64,000 nt of DNA from Limanda limanda. Its lineage: Eukaryota > Chordata > Actinopteri > Pleuronectiformes > Pleuronectidae. The notes under the pieces were generated by a model. That model was not told the origin of the DNA, did not search any database, and saw nothing but the letters and a program-made list of their open reading frames with translations. Of this stretch, positions 39,789-51,500 are shown in pieces (position 1 is the first letter of the stretch; the number at the start of each line of letters is the position of its first letter). The stretch lies in contig NW_026870560.1 in assembly GCF_963576545.1 (NCBI RefSeq), positions 746,501 to 810,500 of the forward strand. Reading direction: 5' to 3'. The translations under genes were made by a program, and so were the position numbers.

Positions 39789-39950
39789 AAGTCTCTCCGA
39801 CCTTCACAAAAAAAGTTATTCAAGAATATCTCTTTCTCCTATGTGCTTTCATCCCTAACCCTAACCCTAACCCTTCCGAAAGTCGGAGAAGCTCAAGGAT
39901 GGTACCGATCGATGCGCGCTACCCCATTTAGTGGGGGTAGAGCCTACTGC
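39789..39950 (+). repeat. A monomer with 1-base deletion (162 bp)
   Basis: The end reads 'gagcctactgcaag' where the consensus is 'gagcctacttgcaag'. The same deletion is present at 51306-51467 in the second large block, so it predates the duplication. These are the only two 162-bp A monomers. Confidence 0.93.
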
Positions 39951-42900
39951 AAGTCTCTCCGACCTTCACAAAAAAAGTTATTCAAGAATATCTCTTTCTC
40001 CTATGTGCTTTCATCCCTAACCCTAACCCTAACCCTTCCGAAAGTCGGAGAAGCTCAAGGATGGTACCGATCGATGCGCGCTACCCCATTTAGTGGGGGT
40101 AGAGCCTACTTGCAAGTCTCTCCGACCTTCACAAAAAAAGTTATTCAAGAATATCTCTTTCTCCTATGTGCTTTCATCCCTAACCCTAACCCTAACCCTT
40201 CCGAAAGTCGGAGAAGCTCAAGGATGGTACTGATCGATGCGCGCTACCCCATTTAGTGGGGGTAGAGCCTACTTGCAAGTCTCTCCGACCTTCACAAAAA
40301 AAGTTATTCAAGAATATCTCTTTCTCCTATGTGCTTTCATCCCTAACCCTAACCCTAACCCTTCCGAAAGTCGGAGAAGCTCAAGGATGGTACCGATCGA
40401 TGCGCGCTACCCCATTTAGTGGGGGTAGAGCCTACTTGCAAGTCTCTCCGACCTTCACAAAAAAAGTTATTCAAGAATATCTCTTTCTCCTATGTGCTTT
40501 CATCCCTAACCCTAACCCTAACCCTTCCGAAAGTCGGAGAAGCTCAAGGATGGTACCGATCGATGCGCGCAACCCCATTTAGTGGGGGTAGAGCCTACTT
40601 GCAAGTCTCTCCGACCTTCACAAAAAAAGTAATTCAAGAATATCTCCTCAGATTTGGGGGAATTTCGTCGGTCGACCTCTTCCGAAGGTCGTACAAGCTC
40701 GGGGATGGTACCAATCGATCCGCAGGACCCAAATTAGTCCAGATGCAACCACTTTCCAAGTCTCTCCGACCTTCACAAAAAAAGTTATTCAAGAATATCT
40801 CTTTCTCCTATGTGCTTTCATCCCTAACCCTAACCCTAACCCTTCCGAAAGTCGGAGAAGCTCAAGGATGGTACCGATCGATGCGCGCTACCCCATTTAG
40901 TGGGGGTAGAGCCTACTTGCAAGTCTCTCCGACCTTCACAAAAAAAGTTATTCAAGAATATCTCTTTCTCCTATGTGCTTTCATCCCTAACCCTAACCCT
41001 AACCCTTCCGAAAGTCGGAGAAGCTCAAGGATGGTACCGATCGATGCGCGCAACCCCATTTAGTGGGGGTAGAGCCTACTTGCAAGTCTCTCCGACCTTC
41101 ACAAAAAAAGTTATTCAAGAATATCTCCTCAGATTTGGGGGAATTTCGTCGGTCGACCTCTTCCGAAGGTCGTACAAGCTCGGGGATGGTACCAATCGAT
41201 CCGCAGGACCCAAATTAGTCCAGATGCAACCACTTTCCAAGTCTCTCCGACCTTCACAAAAAAAGTTATTCAAGAATATCTCTTTCGCCTATGTGCTTTC
41301 ATCCCTAACCCTAACCCTAACCCTTCCGAAAGTCGGAGAAGCTCAAGGATGGTACCGATCGATGCGCGCAACCCCATTTAGTGGGGGTAGAGCCTACTTG
41401 CAAGTCTCTCCGACCTTCACAAAAAAAGTTATTCAAGAATATCTCCTCAGATTTGGGGGAATTTCGTCGGTCGACCTCTTCCGAAGGTCGTACAAGCTCG
41501 GGGATGGTACCAATCGATCCGCAGGACCCAAATTAGTCCAGATGCAACCACTTTCCAAGTCTCTCCGACCTTCACAAAAAAAGTTATTCAAGAATATCTC
41601 TTTCGCCTATGTGCTTTCATCCCTAACCCTAACCCTAACCCTTCCGAAAGTCGGAGAAGCTCAAGGATGGTACCGATCGATGCGCGCTACCCCATTTAGT
41701 GGGGGTAGAGCCTACTTGCAAGTCTCTCCGACCTTCACAAAAAAAGTTATTCAAGAATATCTCCTCAGATTTGGGGGAATTTCGTCGGTCGACCTCTTCC
41801 GAAGGTCGTACAAGCTCGGAGATGGTACCAATCGATCCGCAGGACCCAAATTAGTCCAGATGCAACCACTTTCCAAGTCTCTCCGACCTTCACAAAAAAA
41901 GTTATTCAAGAATATCTCTTTCTCCTATGTGCTTTCATCCCTAACCCTAACCCTTCCGAAAGTCGGAGAAGCTCAAGGATGGTACCGATCGATGCGCGCT
42001 ACCCCATTTAGTGGGGGTAGAGCCTACTTGCAAGTCTCTCTGACCTTCACAAAAAAAGTTATTCAAGAATATCTCCTCAGATTTGGGGGAATTTCGTCGG
42101 TCGACCTCTTCCGAAGGTCGTACAAGCTCGGGGATGGTACCAATCGATCCGCAGGACCCAAATTAGTCCAGATGCAACCACTTTCCAAGTCTCTCCGACC
42201 TTCACAAAAAAAGTTATTCAAGAATATCTCTTTCTCCTATGTGCTTTCATCCCTAACCCTAACCCTAACCCTTCCGAAAGTCGGAGAAGCTCATGGATGG
42301 TACCGATCGATGCGCGCTACCCCATTTAGTGGGGGCAAAGCCTACTTGCAAGTCTCTCCGACCTTCACAAAAAAAGTTATTCAAGAATATCTCTTTCTCC
42401 TATGTGCTTTCATCCCTAACCCTAACCCTAACCCTTCCGAAAGTCGGAGAAGCTCAATAATGGTACCGATCGATGCGCGCTACCCCATTTAGTGGGGGTA
42501 GAGCCTACTTGCAAGTCTCTCCGACCTTCACAAAAAAAGTTATTCAAGAATATCTCTTTCTCCTATGTGCTTTCATCCCTAACCCTAACCCTAACCCTTC
42601 CGAAAGTCGGAGAAGCTCAAGGATGGTACCGATCGATGCGCGCTACCCCATTTAGTGGGGGTAGAGCCTACTTGCAAGTCTCTCCGACCTTCACAAAAAA
42701 AGTTATTCAAGAATATCTCTTTCTCCTATGTGCTTTCATCCCTAACCCTAACCCTAACCCTTCCGAAAGTCGGAGAAGCTCAAGGATGGTACCGATCGAT
42801 GCGCGCAACCCCATTTAGTGGGGGTAGAGCCTACTTGCAAGTCTCTCCGACCTTCACAAAAAAAGTTATTCAAGAATATCTCCTCAGATTTGGGGGAATT

Positions 42901-44118
42901 TCGTCGGTCGACCTCTTCCGAAGGTCGTACAAGCTCGGGGATGGTACCAATCGATCCGCAGGACCCAAATTAGTCCAGATGCAACCACTTTCCAAGTCTC
43001 TCCGACCTTCACAAAAAAAGTTATTCAAGAATATCTCTTTCTCCTATGTGCTTTCATCCCTAACCCTAACCCTAACCCTTCCGAAAGTCGGAGAAGCTCA
43101 AGGATGGTACCGATCGATGCGCGCTACCCCATTTAGTGGGGGTAGAGCCTACTTGCAAGTCTCTCCGACCTTCACAAAAAAAGTTATTCAAGAATATCTC
43201 CTCAGATTTGGGGGAATTTCGTCGGTCGACCTCTTCCGAAGGTCGTACAAGCTCGGAGATGGTACCAATCGATCCGCAGGACCCAAATTAGTCCAGATGC
43301 AACCACTTTCCAAGTCTCTCCGACCTTCACAAAAAAAGTTATTCAAGAATATCTCTTTCTCCTATGTGCTTTCATCCCTAACCCTAACCCTAACCCTTCC
43401 GAAAGTCGGAGAAGCTCAAGGATGGTACCGATCGATGCGCGCTACCCCATTTAGTGGGGGTAGAGCCTACTTGCAAGTCTCTCCGACCTTCACAAAAAAA
43501 GTTATTCAAGAATATCTCCTCAGATTTGGGGGAATTTCGTCGGTCGACCTCTTCCGAAGGTCGTACAAGCTCGGGGATGGTACCAATCGATCCGCAGGAC
43601 CCAAATTAGTCCAGATGCAACCACTTTCCAAGTCTCTCCGACCTTCACAAAAAAAGTTATTCAAGAATATCTCTTTCTCCTATGTGCTTTCATCCCTAAC
43701 CCTAACCCTAACCCTTCCGAAAGTCGGAGAAGCTCATGGATGGTACCGATCGATGCGCGCTACCCCATTTAGTGGGGGCAGAGCCTACTTGCAAGTCTCT
43801 CCGACCTTCACAAAAAAAGTTATTCAAGAATATCTCTTTCTCCTATGTGCTTTCATCCCTAACCCTAACCCTAACCCTTCCGAAAGTCGGAGAAGCTCAA
43901 TAATGGTACCGATCGATGCGCGCTACCCCATTTAGTGGGGGTAGAGCCTACTTGCAAGTCTCTCCGACCTTCACAAAAAAAGTTATTCAAGAATATCTCT
44001 TTCTCCTATGTGCTTTCATCCCTAACCCTAACCCTAACCCTTCCGAAAGTCGGAGAAGCTCAAGGATGGTACCGATCGATGCGCGCTACCCCATTTAGTG
44101 GGGGTAGAGCCTACTTGC

Positions 44119-45406
44119 AAGTCTCTCCGACCTTCACAAAAAAAGTTATTCAAGAATATCTCTTTCTCCTATGTGCTTTCATCCCTAACCCTAACCCTAA
44201 CCCTTCCGAAAGTCGGAGAAGCTCAAGGATGGTACCGATCGATGCGCGCAACCCCATTTAGTGGGGGTAGAGCCTACTTGCAAGTCTCTCCGACCTTCAC
44301 AAAAAAAGTAATTCAAGAATATCTCCTCAGATTTGGGGGAATTTCGTCGGTCGACCTCTTCCGAAGGTCGTACAAGCTCGGGGATGGTACCAATCGATCC
44401 GCAGGACCCAAATTAGTCCAGATGCAACCACTTTCCAAGTCTCTCCGACCTTCACAAAAAAAGTTATTCAAGAATATCTCTTTCTCCTATGTGCTTTCAT
44501 CCCTAACCCTAACCCTAACCCTTCCGAAAGTCGGAGAAGCTCAAGGATGGTACCGATCGATGCGCGCTACCCCATTTAGTGGGGGTAGAGCCTACTTGCA
44601 AGTCTCTCCGACCTTCACAAAAAAAGTTATTCAAGAATATCTCTTTCTCCTATGTGCTTTCATCCCTAACCCTAACCCTAACCCTTCCGAAAGTCGGAGA
44701 AGCTCAAGGATGGTACCGATCGATGCGCGCAACCCCATTTAGTGGGGGTAGAGCCTACTTGCAAGTCTCTCCGACCTTCACAAAAAAAGTTATTCAAGAA
44801 TATCTCTTTCTCCTATGTGCTTTCATCCCTAACCCTAACCCTAACCCTTCCGAAAGTCGGAGAAGCTCAAGGATGGTACCGATCGATGCGCGCAACCCCA
44901 TTTAGTGGGGGTAGAGCCTACTTGCAAGTCTCTCCGACCTTCACAAAAAAAGTAATTCAAGAATATCTCCTCAGATTTGGGGGAATTTCGTCGGTCGACC
45001 TCTTCCGAAGGTCGTACAAGCTCGGGGATGGTACCAATCGATCCGCAGGACCCAAATTAGTCCAGATGCAACCACTTTCCAAGTCTCTCCGACCTTCACA
45101 AAAAAAGTTATTCAAGAATATCTCTTTCTCCTATGTGCTTTCATCCCTAACCCTAACCCTAACCCTTCCGAAAGTCGGAGAAGCTCAAGGATGGTACCGA
45201 TCGATGCGCGCTACCCCATTTAGTGGGGGTAGAGCCTACTTGCAAGTCTCTCCGACCTTCACAAAAAAAGTTATTCAAGAATATCTCTTTCTCCTATGTG
45301 CTTTCATCCCTAACCCTAACCCTAACCCTTCCGAAAGTCGGAGAAGCTCAAGGATGGTACCGATCGATGCGCGCAACCCCATTTAGTGGGGGTAGAGCCT
45401 ACTTGC
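44119..45406 (+). repeat. 644-bp tandem duplication (A B A A, twice)
   Basis: Units 44119-44762 and 44763-45406 have the same order and share 'gtaattc' in their B (44282 and 44926). The second large block has only one such unit (55636-56279). At the junction, A44600 ends in 'gcgcaacccc' but is followed by A instead of B, the only such case found. This shows where the new copy was joined. Confidence 0.92.
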
Positions 45407-45561
45407 AAGTCTCTCCGACCTTCACAAAAAAAGTTATTCAAGAATATCTCCTCAGATTTGGGGGAATTTCGTCGGTTGACCTCTTCCGAAGGTCGTACAA
45501 GCTCGGGGATGGTACCAATCGATCCGCAGGACCCAAATTAGTCCAGATGCAACCACTTTCC

Positions 45562-48500
45562 AAGTCTCTCAGACCTTCACAAAAAAAGTTATTCAAGAAT
45601 ATCTCTTTCTCCTATGTGCTTTCATCCCTAACCCTAACCCTTCCGAAAGTCGGAGAAGCTCAAGGATGGTACCGATCGATGTGCGCTACCCCATTTAGTG
45701 GGGGTAGAGCCAACTTGCAAGTCTCTCCGACCTTCACAAAAAAAGTTATTCAAGAATATCTCTTTCTCCTATGTGCTTTCATCCCTAACCCTAACCCTAA
45801 CCCTTCCGAAAGTCGGAGAAGCTCAAGGATGGTACCGATCGATGCGCGCTACCCCATTTAGTGGGGGTAGAGCCTACTTGCAAGTCTCTCCGACCTTCAC
45901 AAAAAAAGTTATTCAAGAATATCTCTTTCTCCTATGTGCTTTCATCCCTAACCCTAACCCTTCCGAAAGTCGGAGAAGCTCAAGGATGGTACAGATCGAT
46001 GCGCGCAACCCCATTTAGTGGGGGTAGAGCCTACTTGCAAGTCTTTCCGACCTTCACAAAAAAAGTTATTCAAGAATATCTCCTCAGATTTGGGGGAATT
46101 TCGTCGGTCGACCTCTTCCGAAGGTCGTACAAGCTCGGGGATGGTACCAATCGATCTGCAGGACCCAAATTAGTCCAGATGCAACCACTTTCCAAGTCTC
46201 TCCGACCTTCACAAAAAAAGTTATTCAAGAATATCTCTTTCTCCTATGTGCTTTCATCCCTAACCCTAACCCTAACCCTTCCGAAAGTCGGAGAAGCTCA
46301 AGGATGGTACCGATCGATGCGCGCTACCCCATTTAGTGGGGGTAGAGCCTACTTGCAAGTCTCTCCGACCTTCACAAAAAAAGTTATTCAAGAATATCTC
46401 CTCAGATTTGGGGGAATTTCGTCGGTCGACCTCTTCCGAAGGTCGTACAAGCTCGGGGATGGTACCAATCGATCTGCAGGACCCAAATTAGTCCAGATGC
46501 AACCACTTTCCAAGTCTCTCCGACCTTCACAAAAAAAGTTATTCAAGAATATCTCTTTCTCCTATGTGCTTTCATCCCTAACCCTAACCCTAACCCTTCC
46601 GAAAGTCGGAGAAGCTCAAGGATGGTACCGATCGATGCGCGCTACCCCATTTAGTGGGGGTAGAGCCTACTTGCAAGTCTCTCCGACCTTCACAAAAAAA
46701 GTTATTCAAGAATATCTCCTCAGATTTGGGGGAATTTCGTCGGTCGACCTCTTCCGAAGGTCGTACAAGCTCGGGGATGGTACCAATCGATCCGCAGGAC
46801 CCAAATTAGTCCAGATGCAACCACTTTCCAAGTCTCTCCGACCTTCACAAAAAAAGTTATTCAAGAATATCTCTTTCTCCTATGTGCTTTCATCCCTAAC
46901 CCTAACCCTAACCCTTCCGAAAGTCGGAGAAGCTCAAGGATGGTACCGATCGATGCGCGCTACCCCATTTAGTGGGGGCAGAGCCTACTTGCAAGTCTCT
47001 CCGACCTTCACAAAAAAAGTTATTCAAGAATATCTCTTTCTCCTATGTGCTTTCATCCCTAACCCTAACCCTTCCGAAAGTCGGAGAAGCTCAAGGATGG
47101 TACCGATCGATGCGCGCTACCCCATTTAGTGGGGGTAGAGCCAACTTGCAAGTCTCTCCGACCTTCACAAAAAAAGTTATTCAAGAATATCTCTTTCTCC
47201 TATGTGCTTTCATCCCTAACCCTAACCCTAACCCTTCCGAAAGTCGGAGAAGCTCAAGGATGGTACTGATCGATGCGCGCTACCCCATTTAGTGGGGGTA
47301 GAGCCTACTTGCAAGTCTCTCCGACCTTCACAAAAAAAGTTATTCAAGAATATCTCTTTCTCCTATGTGCTTTCATCCCTAACCCTAACCCTAACCCTTC
47401 CGAAAGTCGGAGAAGCTCAAGGATGGTACCGATCGATGCGCGCTACCCCATTTAGTGGGGGCAGAGCCTACTTGCAAGTCTCTCCGACCTTCACAAAAAA
47501 AGTTATTCAAGAATATCTCTTTCTCCTATGTGCTTTCATCCCTAACCCTAACCCTTCCGAAAGTCGGAGAAGCTCAAGGATGGTACCGATCGATGCGCGC
47601 TACCCCATTTAGTGGGGGTAGAGCCAACTTGCAAGTCTCTCCGACCTTCACAAAAAAAGTTATTCAAGAATATCTCTTTCTCCTATGTGCTTTCATCCCT
47701 AACCCTAACCCTAACCCTTCCGAAAGTCGGAGAAGCTCAAGGATGGTACCGATCGATGCGCGCTACCCCATTTAGTGGGGGTAGAGCCTACTTGCAAGTC
47801 TCTCCGACCTTCACAAAAAAAGTTATTCAAGAATATCTCTTTCTCCTATGTGCTTTCATCCCTAACCCTAACCCTAACCCTTCCGAAAGTCGGAGAAGCT
47901 CAAGGATGGTACCGATCGATGCGCGCAACCCCATTTAGTGGGGGTAGAGCCTACTTGCAAGTCTTTCCGACCTTCACAAAAAAAGTTATTCAAGAATATC
48001 TCCTCAGATTTGGGGGAATTTCGTCGGTCGACCTCTTCCGAAGGTCGTACAAGCTCGGGGATGGTACCAATCGATCTGCAGGACCCAAATTAGTCCAGAT
48101 GCAACCACTTTCCAAGTCTCTCCGACCTTCACAAAAAAAGTTATTCAAGAATATCTCTTTCTCCTATGTGCTTTCATCCCTAACCCTAACCCTAACCCTT
48201 CCGAAAGTCGGAGAAGCTCAAGGATGGTACCGATCGATGCGCGCTACCCCATTTAGTGGGGGTAGAGCCTACTTGCAAGTCTCTCCGACCTTCACAAAAA
48301 AAGTTATTCAAGAATATCTCCTCAGATTTGGGGGAATTTCGTCGGTCGACCTCTTCCGAAGGTCGTACAAGCTCGGGGATGGTACCAATCGATCCGCAGG
48401 ACCCAAATTAGTCCAGATGCAACCACTTTCCAAGTCTCTCCGACCTTCACAAAAAAAGTTATTCAAGAATATGTCTTTCTCCTATGTGCTTTCATCCCTA

Positions 48501-51500
48501 ACCCTAACCCTAACCCTTCCGAAAGTCGGAGAAGCTCAAGGATGGTACCGATCGATGCGCGCTACCCCATTTAGTGGGGGTAGAGCCTACTTGCAAGTCT
48601 CTCCGACCTTCACAAAAAAAGTTATTCAAGAATATCTCCTCAGATTTGGGGGAATTTCGTCGGTCGACCTCTTCCGAAGGTCGTACAAGCTCGGGGATGG
48701 TACCAATCGATCCGCAGGACCCAAATTAGTCCAGATGCAACCACTTTCCAAGTCTCTCCGACCTTCACAAAAAAAGTTATTCAAGAATATCTCTTTCTCC
48801 TATGTGCTTTCATCCCTAACCCTAACCCTAACCCTTCCGAAAGTCGGAGAAGCTCAAGGATGGTACCGATCGATGCGCGCAACCCCATTTAGTGGGGGTA
48901 GAGCCTACTTGCAAGTCTTTCCGACCTTCACAAAAAAAGTTATTCAAGAATATCTCCTCAGATTTGGGGGAATTTCGTCGGTCGACCTCTTCCGAAGGTC
49001 GTACAAGCTCGGGGATGGTACCAATCGATCTGCAGGACCCAAATTAGTCCAGATGCAACCACTTTCCAAGTCTCTCCGACCTTCACAAAAAAAGTTATTC
49101 AAGAATATCTCTTTCTCCTATGTGCTTTCATCCCTAACCCTAACCCTAACCCTTCCGAAAGTCGGAGAAGCTCAAGGATGGTACCGATCGATGCGCGCTA
49201 CCCCATTTAGTGGGGGTAGAGCCTACTTGCAAGTCTCTCCGACCTTCACAAAAAAAGTTATTCAAGAATATCTCCTCAGATTTGGGGGAATTTCGTCGGT
49301 CGACCTCTTCCGAAGGTCGTACAAGCTCGGGGATGGTACCAATCGATCCGCAGGACCCAAATTAGTCCAGATGCAACCACTTTCCAAGTCTCTCCGACCT
49401 TCACAAAAAAAGTTATTCAAGAATATCTCTTTCTCCTATGTGCTTTCATCCCTAACCCTAACCCTAACCCTTCCGAAAGTCGGAGAAGCTCAAGGATGGT
49501 ACCGATCGATGCGCGCTACCCCATTTAGTGGGGGTAGAGCCTACTTGCAAGTCTCTCCGACCTTCACAAAAAAAGTTATTCAAGAATATCTCCTCAGATT
49601 TGGGGGAATTTCGTCGGTCGACCTCTTCCGAAGGTCGTACAAGCTCGGGGATGGTACCAATCGATCCGCAGGACCCAAATTAGTCCAGATGCAACCACTT
49701 TCCAAGTCTCTCCGACCTTCACAAAAAAAGTTATTCAAGAATATCTCTTTCTCCTATGTGCTTTCATCCCTAACCCTAACCCTAACCCTTCCGAAAGTCG
49801 GAGAAGCTCAAGGATGGTACCGATCGATGCGCGCTACCCCATTTAGTGGGGGCAGAGCCTACTTGCAAGTCTCTCCGACCTTCACAAAAAAAGTTATTCA
49901 AGAATATCTCTTTCTCCTATGTGCTTTCATCCCTAACCCTAACCCTTCCGAAAGTCGGAGAAGCTCAAGGATGGTACCGATCGATGCGCGCTACCCCATT
50001 TAGTGGGGGTAGAGCCAACTTGCAAGTCTCTCCGACCTTCACAAAAAAAGTTATTCAAGAATATCTCTTTCTCCTATGTGCTTTCATCCCTAACCCTAAC
50101 CCTAACCCTTCCGAAAGTCGGAGAAGCTCAAGGATGGTACTGATCGATGCGCGCTACCCCATTTAGTGGGGGTAGAGCCTACTTGCAAGTCTCTCCGACC
50201 TTCACAAAAAAAGTTATTCAAGAATATCTCTTTCTCCTATGTGCTTTCATCCCTAACCCTAACCCTAACCCTTCCGAAAGTCGGAGAAGCTCAAGGATGG
50301 TACCGATCGATGCGCGCTACCCCATTTAGTGGGGGCAGAGCCTACTTGCAAGTCTCTCCGACCTTCACAAAAAAAGTTATTCAAGAATATCTCTTTCTCC
50401 TATGTGCTTTCATCCCTAACCCTAACCCTTCCGAAAGTCGGAGAAGCTCAAGGATGGTACCGATCGATGCGCGCTACCCCATTTAGTGGGGGTAGAGCCA
50501 ACTTGCAAGTCTCTCCGACCTTCACAAAAAAAGTTATTCAAGAATATCTCTTTCTCCTATGTGCTTTCATCCCTAACCCTAACCCTAACCCTTCCGAAAG
50601 TCGGAGAAGCTCAAGGATGGTACCGATCGATGCGCGCTACCCCATTTAGTGGGGGTAGAGCCTACTTGCAAGTCTCTCCGACCTTCACAAAAAAAGTTAT
50701 TCAAGAATATCTCTTTCTCCTATGTGCTTTCATCCCTAACCCTAACCCTAACCCTTCCGAAAGTCGGAGAAGCTCAAGGATGGTACCGATCGATGCGCGC
50801 AACCCCATTTAGTGGGGGTAGAGCCTACTTGCAAGTCTTTCCGACCTTCACAAAAAAAGTTATTCAAGAATATCTCCTCAGATTTGGGGGAATTTCGTCG
50901 GTCGACCTCTTCCGAAGGTCGTACAAGCTCGGGGATGGTACCAATCGATCTGCAGGACCCAAATTAGTCCAGATGCAACCACTTTCCAAGTCTCTCCGAC
51001 CTTCACAAAAAAAGTTATTCAAGAATATCTCTTTCTCCTATGTGCTTTCATCCCTAACCCTAACCCTAACCCTTCCGAAAGTCGGAGAAGCTCAAGGATG
51101 GTACCGATCGATGCGCGCTACCCCATTTAGTGGGGGTAGAGCCTACTTGCAAGTCTCTCCGACCTTCACAAAAAAAGTTATTCAAGAATATCTCCTCAGA
51201 TTTGGGGGAATTTCGTCGGTCGACCTCTTCCGAAGGTCGTACAAGCTCGGGGATGGTACCAATCGATCCGCAGGACCCAAATTAGTCCAGATGCAACCAC
51301 TTTCCAAGTCTCTCCGACCTTCACAAAAAAAGTTATTCAAGAATATCTCTTTCTCCTATGTGCTTTCATCCCTAACCCTAACCCTAACCCTTCCGAAAGT
51401 CGGAGAAGCTCAAGGATGGTACCGATCGATGCGCGCTACCCCATTTAGTGGGGGTAGAGCCTACTGCAAGTCTCTCCGACCTTCACAAAAAAAGTTATTC

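Larger units (their letters stand above)
34999..45561 (+). repeat. Region VI copy 1 of a large tandem duplication (10,563 bp)
   Basis: B starts are 35476, 35794, 36112, 37396, 37714, 38032, 39316, 39634, 40603, 41084, 41402, 41720, 42032, 42839, 43157, 43475, 44282, 44926 and 45407. The same order and markers recur in the adjacent block at offset 10,563, changing to 11,517 and then 10,873. Shared rare markers include 'ggtacagatcg' (near 35429 and 45992), the 162-bp A (39789 and 51306), 'tctttcgcc' (A41239 and A52756) and 'ctctctgacc' (near 42040 and 53557). Copy 1 alone has the 644-bp duplication at 44119-45406. Confidence 0.93.

Noticed and set aside
47775..50003. Open frame of 742 codons and many shorter relatives
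   Set aside because: It begins at a GTG inside the A tail, repeats with every AB pair, ends wherever two A are adjacent, and is broken by the 156-bp B'. It is the repeat read in triplets, with no domain or codon signal.
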